Below are positions 45,537-55,027 of a DNA stretch of 64,000 nt, piece after piece. The stretch is taken from contig NZ_JAFMST010000008.1 of NCBI RefSeq assembly GCF_017916275.1, positions 172,025 through 236,024 on the forward strand. The letters run 5' to 3'. The notes beneath the pieces are model-generated. The model worked only from the letters and a program-made list of their open reading frames with translations. It searched no databases and had not been told where the DNA came from. Source of the stretch: Rubellimicrobium arenae (lineage in GTDB: Bacteria; Pseudomonadota; Alphaproteobacteria; Rhodobacterales; Rhodobacteraceae). How positions within the stretch are numbered: the stretch's first letter is position 1; every line of letters starts with the position of its first letter. The position numbers and the translations under genes were made by a program.

Positions 45537-46714
45537 CGACGTTGGAGGTGAGCGTCCACGAGCGCATCGCGGAGATCGCACCCGAGGTCTGGGACGCCTG
45601 CGCCTGCCCCGAGGTGGCGGATGGCGGACGGCCGCGCGACCCCTTCACCACGCACCGGTTCCTCCAGGCGCTGGAGGACAGCCGCAGCGTCGGCGGCCGG
45701 TCGGGCTGGCAGCCGCGGCACCTTTCCGTGCAGCTGGACGGCGCGACAATTGCCGTGGCCCCCCTTTACGCCAAGAGCCACAGCCAGGGAGAGTACATCT
45801 TCGACTGGTCCTGGGCCAATGCCTGGGAACGGGCGGGCGGAAGCTACTATCCCAAGCTCCAGATCGCGGTGCCGTTCACGCCGGTGACCGGCCGGCGCTT
45901 CCTCTGCCGGCCCGGGCACGAGATGGCCGGGCGGTCGGCCATCCTGCAGGCGGCGGTCAAGATCGCGGCGGACAACGAGCTGTCCTCGGTCCACGTCACC
46001 TTCTGCACCGGGGAGGAGGCCGAGGCCGGCGAGGCCATGGGCCTTCTGCCGCGGGCCTCGCAGCAGTACCACTGGGAGGACAAAGGCTACGGCAGCTTCG
46101 ACGGCTTCCTCGAGGCCCTGTCCTCGCGCAAGCGCAAGACCATCCGCAAGGAGCGGGCCGAGGCGCAGGGCTTCGGCGGCGAGATCGTCGCCCTGACGGG
46201 GGCCGGGATCGAACCGCGCCACTGGGACGCCATGTGGCGGTTCTACCAGGATACCGGCGCGCGGAAATGGGGCAGCCCCTATCTGACGCGCGCCTTCTTC
46301 GACCTTGCGGCCGAGCGGCTGGCGGACGACTGCCTCCTGTTCCTCGCGCTCCGGAACGGGCGGCCGGTGGCGGGCGCCTGGAACTTCTGGGGGCGCGACA
46401 CGCTGTTCGGCCGCTACTGGGGCGCGACCGAGCACATCCCGATGATGCATTTCGAATTGTGCTACTATCAGGCCATCGACTGGGCGCTGGCGCACGGCCT
46501 GACCCGCGTGGAGGCCGGGGCGCAGGGCGAGCACAAGATCGCGCGCGGCTACCGCCCGGTGATGTGCCATTCGCTGCACTGGATCGGGGATGAGCGGTTC
46601 CGCGCCGCCATCGCGGATTTCCTGGACCGCGAACGCGAGGCCGTGGGAGAAGAGATCGAGGTGCTCACGGCCTTGGGTCCCTTCCGGCGCGAGGCCCATA
46701 TCGAACAGGACTGA
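45533..46714 (+). CDS. GNAT-like acyltransferase (peptidogalycan biosynthesis/DUF482 family)
   Basis: 393 residues starting at a GTG that overlaps ugpQ. The sequence FLQALEDSRSVGGRSGWQPRHL near the N-terminus, LSSRKRKTIRKERAEA in the middle and GARKWGSPYLTRAFF match the BioF2-like/DUF482 acyltransferase family, whose members have two FemX/GNAT-like halves. The natural acceptor is unknown. Coupling to ridA-like and ugpQ genes is typical in Rhodobacterales. Confidence 0.85.
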   Translation: MTTLEVSVHERIAEIAPEVWDACACPEVADGGRPRDPFTTHRFLQALEDSRSVGGRSGWQPRHLSVQLDGATIAVAPLYAKSHSQGEYIFDWSWANAWERAGGSYYPKLQIAVPFTPVTGRRFLCRPGHEMAGRSAILQAAVKIAADNELSSVHVTFCTGEEAEAGEAMGLLPRASQQYHWEDKGYGSFDGFLEALSSRKRKTIRKERAEAQGFGGEIVALTGAGIEPRHWDAMWRFYQDTGARKWGSPYLTRAFFDLAAERLADDCLLFLALRNGRPVAGAWNFWGRDTLFGRYWGATEHIPMMHFELCYYQAIDWALAHGLTRVEAGAQGEHKIARGYRPVMCHSLHWIGDERFRAAIADFLDREREAVGEEIEVLTALGPFRREAHIEQD

Positions 46715-46718
46715 TGCC

Positions 46719-47339
46719 ATGGCGCTGACGCTCTACACCAACCCGATGTCCCGGGGCCGCATGGCCCGCTGGATGCTGGAGGAAGTGGGCGAACCCTACG
46801 AGGCCCGCATCCTCGACTATGGCCCGATGATGAAGGCGCCGGAGTACCGGGCCATCAACCCCATGGGGAAGGTTCCCGCGCTGGTCCACGACGGAATCGT
46901 GGTGACCGAGGTGCCGGCGATCCTGTCCTACCTGGCCGAAAGCTTTCCCCAGGCGGGGCTGATGCCCGAGGACCGGGCCGGCTTCTACCGCTGGATGTTC
47001 TTCGGGGCCGGTCCGCTGGAATATTCGGTGGCCAATGCGTCGATGGGCTTCGAGGTCCCCCGGGACCGGCGCGGCATGATGGGCTACGGATGCCTCGAGG
47101 ATGTGGTCGCGACCCTGGCCGCCCATCTCGAGGGACGGAGCTACTTCTGCGGGGACCGCTTCTCGGTCGTGGACGTCTACGTGGGGTCCCAGATCGGGTT
47201 CGGGCTGCGCTTTGGCACGCTTCCGTCCGAGCCCGCGCTCGCAGCGTACTGGGAGGGGATCAAGGACAGGCCCGCCGCCGTCAAGGCGGCCGAGATCGAC
47301 GATCGGCTGCTGGCGGAAAAGAAGGCCGAACATGCCTGA
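46719..47339 (+). CDS. Glutathione S-transferase family protein
   Basis: 206 residues, two domains: thioredoxin-like N-terminal half (TLYTNPMSRGRMARWMLEEVGEPYE, INPMGKVPALVHDG, VVTEVPAILSYLAE) and all-helical C-terminal half (FSVVDVYVG). The probable active-site serine is S11 or a nearby residue in NPMSRGRM. It starts 5 bp after the acyltransferase stop and overlaps the carbinolamine dehydratase gene by 8 bp. Confidence 0.9.
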   Translation: MALTLYTNPMSRGRMARWMLEEVGEPYEARILDYGPMMKAPEYRAINPMGKVPALVHDGIVVTEVPAILSYLAESFPQAGLMPEDRAGFYRWMFFGAGPLEYSVANASMGFEVPRDRRGMMGYGCLEDVVATLAAHLEGRSYFCGDRFSVVDVYVGSQIGFGLRFGTLPSEPALAAYWEGIKDRPAAVKAAEIDDRLLAEKKAEHA

Positions 47340-47691
47340 CCTCCTCACCGCGGCGGAGCGGGAGGCGCTGCTGCCGCCTTTGGGCGAGACCGGCTGGGGC
47401 GCGGACCCGGCGACGGACTCGCTCAGGAAGATCTGGAAGTTCCGCAGCTTCTCGGAGGCATGGGCCTTCATGAGCCGGGTCGCGCTGCTTGCGGAAAAGC
47501 GCAACCACCATCCGGACTGGCGGAACGTCTACAACGTGGTGGACCTGCGGCTGACCACCCATGACGCGGGCGGGCTCACGCGGCTCGACACCGACATGGC
47601 GGTCGCGATCGACCGCTACGCCGGGGCCGCGGAGGTGCAGCGGGACCAGACGGAGGAGATCCGCTGCCTCTGCCAGGCGAGGCCCCGCTAG
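47332..47691 (+). CDS. Pterin-4a-carbinolamine dehydratase
   Basis: 119-residue PCD/DCoH protein. EKRNHHPDWRNVYNVVDLRL contains the catalytic H59-H60 pair and is followed by THDAGGLTRLDTDMA. The usual role is dehydrating 4a-hydroxytetrahydropterin made by phenylalanine hydroxylase; bacteria without that enzyme use PCD in molybdopterin or folate metabolism. No phhA is visible. Overlaps the GST gene by 8 bp. Confidence 0.92.
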   Translation: MPDLLTAAEREALLPPLGETGWGADPATDSLRKIWKFRSFSEAWAFMSRVALLAEKRNHHPDWRNVYNVVDLRLTTHDAGGLTRLDTDMAVAIDRYAGAAEVQRDQTEEIRCLCQARPR

Positions 47692-47699
47692 CCTCCCTC

Positions 47700-48191
47700 T
47701 CAGGCCATGGCGGCCAGCATTGCCTCGCCCGCCGTGGCCTCGCAGACGCCGGGGGCGGCTTCTTCGTTCCAGAGCTTCACCACGCCGTCCTCAATGAGCG
47801 CCGAGAACCGCTTGGCGCGGCGGTACAGCCCCACGGGCGGGGCCGTGAACAGCTGGTCCATGGCCTCGATCCACTCGCCCGAAGGATCCGCGAGCAGCGT
47901 GATCCCGGCCATGGTCGCGCCGGTCGCCTCCCCCCAGGCCTTCATGACCCAGGGGTCATTGACCGAGACCCCGACGATCTCGTCCACGCCGCGGGCGGTG
48001 AGCTTGGCCATGGCGCGCATGTAGCTGGGCACGTGGGCGGTGGAGCAAAGGCCCGTGAAGGCCCCCGGCACTCCGAAGAGCACCACGCGGCGTCCCGCAA
48101 AGAGGCGGCGGGTATCCACCGTTTCCGGTCCTTCGTTTCCCATCCGCATCAGAGTTCCCTCGGGCAGCCGCCCGCCCACCTCGATCGCCAT
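47700..48191 (-). CDS. Peroxiredoxin, Prx5 (AhpE/PMP20-like) family
   Basis: 163 residues. The peroxidatic cysteine is C49 in VPGAFTGLCSTAHVPSY, the Prx5 signature. A second cysteine near the C-terminus (APGVCEAT) may act as resolving residue, but single-Cys reduction by glutaredoxin/glutathione is also usual. Cytoplasmic peroxide removal. The start MAIEVGG is 72 bp from the divergent reductase. It converges on the dehydratase gene with an 8-bp gap. Confidence 0.92.
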   Translation of the reverse strand: MAIEVGGRLPEGTLMRMGNEGPETVDTRRLFAGRRVVLFGVPGAFTGLCSTAHVPSYMRAMAKLTARGVDEIVGVSVNDPWVMKAWGEATGATMAGITLLADPSGEWIEAMDQLFTAPPVGLYRRAKRFSALIEDGVVKLWNEEAAPGVCEATAGEAMLAAMA

Positions 48192-48266
48192 GCCGAATTC
48201 CCCTTTTGCGATTGCGTGCGCAGCAAGGGACGATAGGGTGCCCGCCGTCAAGCGGGGAGGGCTGTG

Positions 48267-49493
48267 ATGACCCATGTCGTGGTGGTGGGGGCCGGTCAGG
48301 CCGGACTGGCGCTCGTGGCGCGCCTGAGGGCGGATGGCTTCGAAGGCCAGATCACCCTGATCGGGGCCGAGCCGCATCCGCCCTACCAGCGCCCGCCCTT
48401 GTCCAAGGACTACCTCCTGGGCGAGCTGGAGCGCGAGCGGCTCTACCTGCGGCCCGAGAGCTTCTACGCCGAGCAGGGCATCGACCTGCGCCTGGGCGCG
48501 GAGGTGGCGGCCATCGACACCGGCCGGCAGGAGGTCAGCCTCGTGACCGGGGGCGTCGTCCCCTATGACGAGCTTGTGCTGACCACCGGCTCCGCGCCGC
48601 GCCGGCTGCCGGCGGCGATCGGCGGCGACCTGGACGGCGTGCTGACCATGCGCGACATCCGCGACGCCGACCGGCTCGCCCCCGAGCTGGTGGAAGGGCG
48701 GCGCGTCCTGGTCGTCGGCGGGGGTTATATCGGCCTGGAGGCGGCGGCGGTCTGCGCCAAGCGCGGGCTTTCGGTCACCCTGATCGAGATGGCACCGCGC
48801 ATCCTGCAGCGGGTCGCCGCGCCCGAGACCTCGGACTACTTCCGCCGGCTCCACAGCGAGATGGGCGTGACCATCCGCGAAGGCGTCGGCCTGGACCGCC
48901 TCCTGGGCGAGGACGGGCATGTGCGCGGCGCGGCGCTGTCCACCGGGGAGGAAATCCCGGTCGACCTCGTGCTCGTGGGCGTGGGGATCGTGCCCAACGC
49001 CAAGCTGGCCGAAAGCGCCGGGATCGAGGTGGACAACGGCATCCGCACCGATGAGCTGGGGCGCACCTCGGTCCCGCATGTCTGGGCCGCGGGGGACTGC
49101 GCCTCCCTGCCCCATGGCGACGGGCGGATCCGCCTGGAAAGCGTGGGCAACGCCATCGACCAGGCCGAGGCGGTGGCCCGGAACATCATGGGCGCCAACG
49201 AGCCCTATGTGCCCCAGCCCTGGTTCTGGTCGGACCAGTACGACACCAAGCTGCAGATCGCCGGGCTCAACACCGGCTATGACCGGGTCTTCGTGCGGCA
49301 GGCCGGCGACGGCCCCGACGCGCCCCTCTCGCACTGGTATTACTGCGGCGAGAAGCTGGTCGCCGTGGATGCCATGAACGACAGCCGCGCCTACATGATC
49401 GGCAAGCGGCTCCTGGAGGCGGGCAAGTCGCCCCGGCCCGAGGTCGTGATCGACCCTGCGACGGATCTCAAGGCGCTCCTGAAGGCTTCGTGA
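48267..49493 (+). CDS. FAD-dependent ferredoxin reductase-like oxidoreductase
   Basis: 408 residues. FAD-binding VVVGAGQAGLALVARLRADG at the N-terminus, NAD-binding VVGGGYIGLEAAAVCAK (about 150-166), and a second FAD motif HVWAAGDCAS (about 271-280). The family phrase PPYQRPPLSKDYL is typical of rhodocoxin/putidaredoxin reductases. It probably reduces a 2Fe-2S ferredoxin for a P450 or ring hydroxylase; neither is in the window. I used the ATG after GGGGAGG; a GTG lies one codon upstream. Confidence 0.9.
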   Translation: MTHVVVVGAGQAGLALVARLRADGFEGQITLIGAEPHPPYQRPPLSKDYLLGELERERLYLRPESFYAEQGIDLRLGAEVAAIDTGRQEVSLVTGGVVPYDELVLTTGSAPRRLPAAIGGDLDGVLTMRDIRDADRLAPELVEGRRVLVVGGGYIGLEAAAVCAKRGLSVTLIEMAPRILQRVAAPETSDYFRRLHSEMGVTIREGVGLDRLLGEDGHVRGAALSTGEEIPVDLVLVGVGIVPNAKLAESAGIEVDNGIRTDELGRTSVPHVWAAGDCASLPHGDGRIRLESVGNAIDQAEAVARNIMGANEPYVPQPWFWSDQYDTKLQIAGLNTGYDRVFVRQAGDGPDAPLSHWYYCGEKLVAVDAMNDSRAYMIGKRLLEAGKSPRPEVVIDPATDLKALLKAS

Positions 49494-49503
49494 GGCCGGG
49501 CGA

Positions 49504-50067
49504 TTGCGGATCGTCGGCGGCATCAACCGGGGGCTCAGGCTCGCCGAGGTGGGCGGGGGCGACGCCGCGGCCCACCTGCGCCCCACGAGCGACCGTGTCC
49601 GCGAGGCGGTGTTCAACCTGCTTCTGGGCGGACGCTTCGGAGACCCCGTCGCGGGCGCCCGCGTGCTGGACCTGTTCGCCGGGACCGGGGCGCTGGCCCT
49701 GGAGGCACTGTCACGCGGCGCCGCCGAGGCGGTTCTGGTCGACGACGGCCGCGTGGCCGCCCGGCTGATCCGGGAGAACCTCCGCCTGGCCCGGCGCGAA
49801 TCCCAGGCGCGGCTCCTGCCGGCGGACGCGGCCCGGCTGCCGGCCAACAGCGGAGAGCCCTTCTCCCTGGTCTTCCTGGATCCGCCCTACGGCAAGGGCC
49901 TTGGCCAGCAGGCTCTGGCGGCGGCAATGGCTGGGGACTGGATCGCCCCCGGCGCAATCGTGGTCTGGGAAGAGACGGCCCCGATGATGCCGCTGCCGGG
50001 GACCTCGCTGCTCGACCGCCGGAGCTATGGCGGCACGACCGTGACCCTGCTGCGCGCGGACCCTTAG
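49504..50067 (+). CDS. rsmD: 16S rRNA (guanine966-N2) methyltransferase RsmD
   Basis: 187 residues from a TTG start giving MRIVGGINRG, the normal RsmD N-terminus. SAM-binding LDLFAGTGALALEAL and catalytic FLDPPYGKGLG (DPPY) are present. Methylates G966 of 16S rRNA in the assembled small subunit. It lies 10 bp after the reductase stop. The stop overlaps the convergent kinase gene stop as TTAG (50064-50067). Confidence 0.93.
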   Translation: MRIVGGINRGLRLAEVGGGDAAAHLRPTSDRVREAVFNLLLGGRFGDPVAGARVLDLFAGTGALALEALSRGAAEAVLVDDGRVAARLIRENLRLARRESQARLLPADAARLPANSGEPFSLVFLDPPYGKGLGQQALAAAMAGDWIAPGAIVVWEETAPMMPLPGTSLLDRRSYGGTTVTLLRADP

Positions 50068-51020
50068 GCCAAGGCGCGAAGTTGCCCGTCCACCTGCGCG
50101 GCCCAGTCGGCATCGGGGCTCCAACCCGCCAGTTCCGCCGCACGACGAAGACCACCGCCCAGGGCGGACAGCCGGGGCTCCTCTGGCGGACCCAGCTCTT
50201 CGCCCACCCCGGTGAGCAGGGTCCGGCTTCGGAAGGCGCTGCCTGCATGGCTCCACCGGAAGGGCTCTGACAAGCCTGCCTGCCGTGCGGCTGTCCGAGC
50301 CTGCCAGACAAGATCATCGGCGGCTTCGTTGAGGATGATCCGGGCTTCGACGAACCCCTCCTCGGCCAGGGCATCGACCTCCCTGGCAAGCCCGGCGATG
50401 GCCGCGCGCGCCGAACCGGGCTGGGCCATGAGCCAGGTGAGCGGCGCGAAAGCCCCCTGGGCGTGCTCCCCCAGCCGGGCGCTGAGCGCCTCGGCGAACC
50501 CCTCGCCCCGGGGCAGCCGGCCATCGAGGATGCGGGAGGCCACCAGCAGGGCTTCGCGGCCGATGGCGAAGGCCGATCCCTCGTCCCCGAACGCGTTGCC
50601 CCATCCACCCACCCGAGCCTGCCCCTGCGGACCACGCGCCACGGCCATGGAGCCGGTGCCGGAAAGGATCAGGACGCCGGAGTCCCCGCCGAAGGCCCCA
50701 AGATGCGCCAGGAACACGTCGTTCATGGCCTCGAAGGGCAGGCGGAGGAGGTCGTGCAGCAGGGCAAGAGCCGCCGCGTCATGGGCCGGCACCTCGCCAT
50801 GGCCGGGAAGCCCGAGGACAGCGGCGGCCAACCCCCCGGGCACGGCAAGCGCCGAGGTCAGCACTTCGCGCAGGACCCCGTCCCAGCCGGGGCCGTCCTG
50901 CGGGTTGCAGCCCGCGCCCCGAGGCAGGATCGTGACCTCGCCGTGCTGGTTGGCAAGGGCGGCCGCCGTCTTGGTGCCCCCGCCGTCCATCGCGGCGACC
51001 CATTTCCCGTCGTCTGCCAT
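50064..51020 (-). CDS. BadF/BadG-family kinase, probable N-acetylglucosamine kinase
   Basis: 318 residues of the BadF/BadG/BcrA/BcrD ATPase superfamily. Phosphate-1 motif MDGGGTKTAAAL (10-21), the phosphate-2 motif ILSGTGSMAVAR and the adenosine region SALGGGLRRAAEL. Most single-domain members of this size phosphorylate N-acetylglucosamine. It sits between rsmD and an Slt-type transglycosylase on the same strand as the latter, consistent with reuse of murein amino sugars, but this is inference. Starts with GGGAGC before the ATG. Confidence 0.82.
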   Translation of the reverse strand: MADDGKWVAAMDGGGTKTAAALANQHGEVTILPRGAGCNPQDGPGWDGVLREVLTSALAVPGGLAAAVLGLPGHGEVPAHDAAALALLHDLLRLPFEAMNDVFLAHLGAFGGDSGVLILSGTGSMAVARGPQGQARVGGWGNAFGDEGSAFAIGREALLVASRILDGRLPRGEGFAEALSARLGEHAQGAFAPLTWLMAQPGSARAAIAGLAREVDALAEEGFVEARIILNEAADDLVWQARTAARQAGLSEPFRWSHAGSAFRSRTLLTGVGEELGPPEEPRLSALGGGLRRAAELAGWSPDADWAAQVDGQLRALA

Positions 51021-51109
51021 CCCTGCTCCCGGCGCTTGGGCTGGGTCGGTCCGATACCGGCCCGTGCGCATTCCGAAGCTCGCGCGCGATCTCGGACCCG
51101 TGCGCCCCG

Positions 51110-53254
51110 TCAGCCCGCCTTGCCATCCTCCGGCCGGGCCTTGGGACGCTGGCGGGCCGCAGCGTCCAGTTCGACCGCCGTTTCCTTGGCGATGGCCAGC
51201 GGGGCGGACGACGTGGACAGGCGCTCCACCGGCACGAGGCTGGACGCATCCACCATCCGTGGGCGCGCCTCGGGCCGGATATGCGGCGGCTCGCCCCGCA
51301 GGAGGCGCGTGAACTCGACCGGACCGGCCTCGCCCGTCAGGCGGGCCCGGTAGATCGGGATCGATTCGGACACGCGCATGACGTAGGTCCGTGTCTCGGC
51401 AAAGGGGATGCTCTCGATCCAGTCCACCACGTCCACGTCGGCGTCCCGGATATCGCCGCGCTGCGACATCCATTGCCGAGGCCGGCCGGGGCCTGCGTTG
51501 TAACCCGCCGCGATCAGGACGGGAGAGGTGCCGAACATCTCCTCTAGGGTGGCGAGATAACGGGTCCCGAGCGCCGCATTGTACTTCCAGTCGGTCAGGC
51601 GCGCGCGCGAATAGCTCATGCCGAGCTGGCCCGCGACCTCGCGCGCCGTGGCCGGCATGAGTTGCATGAGGCCCTGCGCGCCCACTGGCGAGGCGACGCC
51701 GGCGTTGAACTCGGATTCCCGCCGGGCGATGGACAGGGCGAGGTCGGCCTCGACCGGCCAGTTGTCGCGGGCCATCGGGTGCAGCGGGAAATAGGCCACG
51801 GGCACCACGATGCCCCGTTCGGCCGCGGCCTTGCCGGCCAGCACCGCGAGGTAGGGCTCCTGCATCTCCTCGAGGAGGTTGCCAAGCTGGCCCACCCCGT
51901 TGCGGTCGAGCGTGCGGGCCAGTTGGAGCGTGAAGCGCAGCGCATCGTCCCGGTCGCCGGCCGACATCAGCAGCAGCATGGCCTGCGCCAGGTCGCCCGA
52001 CATCGCGGGCGATCCGCGCCAGTCGCCGAAGTCCTCGCGTCCCGTCAGTCGGGGATCGAGCGACAGGCCCAGCTTCTCGGCGGCCAGCAGGCCGTAGAAC
52101 GCGGTCTGGTTCTTGGCGGCGCGGTCGTAGGCCTCCCGGGCTTCGTCGGGGCGGGCCAGCACGTCCAGGGCCCGGCCCTGCCAGTAGGCGGAGCGGGAGC
52201 TGGAGATCGGCCCCGACACGGCCCGTTCGGAGGCGCGGAAATGCAGGAACGCGGTTTCGGGCCGGTCGAGGTAGCGCAGGGCCAGGTAGCCCGACAGCCA
52301 CTCAAGATCGGCGTAGATGTCGCTGTGCTCGCTCAGCCGGTGGCGCGAGGCGATCTCGTAGGCCTCCTGCGGCTGTCCCTCGCGCATGAGCCAGCGGGCG
52401 ATCTGCGCCCGCCAGGCGGCCCAGCGGAAGGGCTCGCCCAGGCTGTCGGCCGAGGCGGTCCGGCTGCGGAGGATGGCAAGGGCCTCCTCGTAGTCGCCCG
52501 CCTCGGCCAGATGGTTGTAACGGTCATAGGCCAGGCCAGGGTCGCCCCGCAGGCTGGCGGGAAGATCGGCCAGAAGGCTGTCGAGGTTGCCGCGCTGCCG
52601 GATCAGGGCGACGCGGGCGCGAACGAGCGCCCGACGCTCATCGGGAAGGAGCGCGAGCATCCGCTCGGCGTCGGAGGTGCGCCAGCGCCAGAGCATCGCG
52701 TCGGCCCGGGCCGCATGGAGCGGCGCGAGCCAGTCCGGAAAGGCCTCGAGCAGGATGGCTTGCCCCACCTCGTTGAGCGGCTGGGTCAGCCAGACCTTCT
52801 CGACGATGGCGCGGGCCTCGGCCTCGCGGCCCTTGGAGGTCAGGGCGCGGGCCAGGGCCCGGGTGCCGCGACCGGTCTCGGGCATGGCGTCGCCGAAATA
52901 GGCCAGCACCTCGTCCGGGGACGCGCCGGAGGGAATCGAGGTCTCGCCGTTCACCCGCAGGTCGTCGATGTCGGGCCAGTCGGGATGCGTCGTGATGAAG
53001 GTGGCGTATTCGTGGAACTCGCCCCCCGAGTCGCGCAGGGCCTGCCAGTCCAGGATCGTCTCGACGAGGGGTCCGCCCGCCTCGGCCGCGGCGAAGGCGC
53101 TCTCCCAGTCGCCGGACCGCGCTTCGTGCACCGCGTCGCGCAGGGCCGACACGGCGGTCGTTTCGGCCAGGGCCGCGCCCGCAGCCAGGGACACGGCCAG
53201 GACAGAGGCCGCGAGGCGGCGGACGGCCGTGGCCGAAAGGTCCGAGAATCGCAT
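51110..53254 (-). CDS. slt: Soluble lytic murein transglycosylase (Slt70-like)
   Basis: 714-residue periplasmic enzyme with a signal peptide (about 1-30). A long alpha-helical superhelix (about 35-490, TPR-like repeats such as AYWQGRALDVLARPDEAREAY) precedes the catalytic SLT domain (about 505-620). The catalytic glutamate is in SIARRESEFNAG (about 515), then PVGAQGLMQLMPAT and AAGYNAGPGRP. It cleaves murein to 1,6-anhydro-muropeptides. The 90-residue C-terminal tail is not conserved. The start is the ATG giving MRFSDLSATAV. Confidence 0.92.
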   Translation of the reverse strand: MRFSDLSATAVRRLAASVLAVSLAAGAALAETTAVSALRDAVHEARSGDWESAFAAAEAGGPLVETILDWQALRDSGGEFHEYATFITTHPDWPDIDDLRVNGETSIPSGASPDEVLAYFGDAMPETGRGTRALARALTSKGREAEARAIVEKVWLTQPLNEVGQAILLEAFPDWLAPLHAARADAMLWRWRTSDAERMLALLPDERRALVRARVALIRQRGNLDSLLADLPASLRGDPGLAYDRYNHLAEAGDYEEALAILRSRTASADSLGEPFRWAAWRAQIARWLMREGQPQEAYEIASRHRLSEHSDIYADLEWLSGYLALRYLDRPETAFLHFRASERAVSGPISSSRSAYWQGRALDVLARPDEAREAYDRAAKNQTAFYGLLAAEKLGLSLDPRLTGREDFGDWRGSPAMSGDLAQAMLLLMSAGDRDDALRFTLQLARTLDRNGVGQLGNLLEEMQEPYLAVLAGKAAAERGIVVPVAYFPLHPMARDNWPVEADLALSIARRESEFNAGVASPVGAQGLMQLMPATAREVAGQLGMSYSRARLTDWKYNAALGTRYLATLEEMFGTSPVLIAAGYNAGPGRPRQWMSQRGDIRDADVDVVDWIESIPFAETRTYVMRVSESIPIYRARLTGEAGPVEFTRLLRGEPPHIRPEARPRMVDASSLVPVERLSTSSAPLAIAKETAVELDAAARQRPKARPEDGKAG

Positions 53255-53434
53255 GAAGGCGCCAGATCCGGATGGAGGATTCAGGGAAAGTCCATCGCAG
53301 GGTCGCAGGCAGTTTGGCAACGGACAAGTCACTAACTTGGCAGTCGGCGGAAAAGCGTCTAGGGGTTCCCGCGCCGTGATGCCGGGGCAGCCCGCCCCAC
53401 CTTGTCCGGTGAATCAACGGAAAGGACCGCCGAA
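53255..53434. promoter_or_regulatory. Divergent slt/dapA promoter region
   Basis: 180 bp between two divergent starts. Noticeable elements: two TTGGCA direct repeats (53314-53319 and 53337-53342) and an interrupted palindrome CAAGT/ACTTG (53325-53339). No certain -10 seen. Confidence 0.35.
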
Positions 53435-54307
53435 ATGTTCCAGGGCTCGCTTCCCGCCCTTGTCACACCGTTCCGCGACGGAAAGCTGGACCTGGATGCG
53501 CTGAAACGGCTGGTGGAATGGCAGATCGCGGAAGGATCGCACGGGCTCGTGCCCGTGGGCACCACCGGTGAGAGCCCCACCCTGAGCCATGAGGAACATG
53601 ACTTCGTGGTCGAGACGGTGGTCCGGCTGGCGGCAGGCCGCGTCCCGGTGATCGCGGGCGCGGGCTCGAACAACACGATCGAGACGGTGCGCCTGGTCGA
53701 GGCCGCCAAGAGGGCGGGCGCGAACGCGGCGCTGGTCGTCACGCCCTATTACAACAAGCCCACGCAGGCCGGCATGATCGCCCATTTCTCGGCCGCCGCC
53801 GAAGTGGGCCTGCCCATCGTGATCTACAACATCCCCGGCCGATCGGTCGTGGACATGACGCCCGCGACGATGGGCGAACTGGCCAGGCACCCGATGATCG
53901 TCGGCGTCAAGGATGCGACCGGCGACCTGAGCCGCGTGCCCAAGACGCGCATCACCTGCGGCACGGAGTTCTGCCAGCTGTCCGGCGAGGATGCGACCGC
54001 CCTGGGCTTCAACGCCCACGGCGGGCGTGGCTGCATCAGCGTCACGGCCAACGTCGCCCCGCGCCTCTGCGCCGAGTTCCAGGAAGCGACCCTGCGCGGC
54101 GACTACGGGACGGCCCTGGAGTACCAGGACCGGCTCATGCCGCTGCACGAGGCCATCTTCATGGAGCCGGGCGTCGCCGGGGCGAAATACGCGCTATCCG
54201 TCCTGGGGCTCTGCTCCGAGGAGGTCCGCTCGCCGCTGCTGCCGCCGACCGACCGGGTCAAGGACGCGATCCGGGCGGCCATGCGCCACGCGGGCCTGAT
54301 CAACTAG
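53435..54307 (+). CDS. dapA: 4-hydroxy-tetrahydrodipicolinate synthase
   Basis: 290-residue class I aldolase of lysine and murein diaminopimelate synthesis (EC 4.3.3.7). [13 protein letters not shown] (38-50) holds the substrate threonines, [10 protein letters not shown] the tyrosine relay, Y131 in VIYNIPGRS and the Schiff-base lysine K159 in [15 protein letters not shown] precedes the ATG. The stop shares CTAG with the convergent rluA gene. Promiscuous aldolases of this family exist, but all DapA residues are present. Confidence 0.94.
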   Translation: MFQGSLPALVTPFRDGKLDLDALKRLVEWQIAEGSHGLVPVGTTGESPTLSHEEHDFVVETVVRLAAGRVPVIAGAGSNNTIETVRLVEAAKRAGANAALVVTPYYNKPTQAGMIAHFSAAAEVGLPIVIYNIPGRSVVDMTPATMGELARHPMIVGVKDATGDLSRVPKTRITCGTEFCQLSGEDATALGFNAHGGRGCISVTANVAPRLCAEFQEATLRGDYGTALEYQDRLMPLHEAIFMEPGVAGAKYALSVLGLCSEEVRSPLLPPTDRVKDAIRAAMRHAGLIN

Positions 54308-54960
54308 AACGGCGCGGGCGAGGTGATGCGCAGGCTCCGTCCCCCGTCGGGGTGGCGGACCTGGAGGCTTTCGGCGTGGAGCATCAACCGCTCGTAGTTC
54401 TCGCGTGCGGGGCCTTCGGCGTAGAAGGGATCGCCCAGGATCGGGTGGCCCAGCGCGGCCATGTGGACGCGCAGCTGGTGGGATCGCCCGGTCTCCGGGC
54501 TCAGCCGCACCCGGGTTTCGCCGTCGCCGCGCTTGAGAACCTTCCAATGGGTGACGGCGGGGCGACCGTCGGGGTGGATCATCTGCTTGGGCCGGTTGGG
54601 CCAGTCGACCATGATGGGACGGTCCACGGTCCCGGCCTTGTCGGTCATCTCGCCCCAAAGACGGGCGACATAGGCCTTCTTGGTGGTCCGCTCCTCGAAC
54701 TGCCAGCCCAGGTGACGCTGTGCGAGAGGGGTCAGCGCGAAGACCATCACGCCCGACGTGTCGCGGTCAAGCCGATGAACAAGGAGCACGGTCGGGAACA
54801 CCCTTCGCACCCTCTCGATCAGGCAGTCGGCCAGGTGCTCCCCTTTGCCGGGGACGGAAAGCAGGCCTGCAGGCTTGTCCACGAAGACCAGCTCGTGGTC
54901 GTCGTGAAGGATCTTGAGCGGGTCCTGGGGCGGGTTATAGGCGGCATCCATATGGCGCAT
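54304..54960 (-). CDS. rluA: RluA-family pseudouridine synthase
   Basis: 218 residues without an S4 domain, close to E. coli RluA (219), which modifies 23S rRNA U746 and tRNA U32. Catalytic motif [15 protein letters not shown] holds the aspartate; [11 protein letters not shown] and [10 protein letters not shown] follow. Two ATGs are possible (54960 and 54951); neither has a clear ribosome-binding site. Family membership is firm; exact uridine target inferred from size. Confidence 0.88.
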   Translation of the reverse strand: MRHMDAAYNPPQDPLKILHDDHELVFVDKPAGLLSVPGKGEHLADCLIERVRRVFPTVLLVHRLDRDTSGVMVFALTPLAQRHLGWQFEERTTKKAYVARLWGEMTDKAGTVDRPIMVDWPNRPKQMIHPDGRPAVTHWKVLKRGDGETRVRLSPETGRSHQLRVHMAALGHPILGDPFYAEGPARENYERLMLHAESLQVRHPDGGRSLRITSPAPF

Positions 54961-55027
54961 CTGGCCGAGAGGGGCCCCGGTGGCAAGGGCGGTCGGGTTT
55001 CCCGAGGTCCGCCGTCAGGATGGCAGG

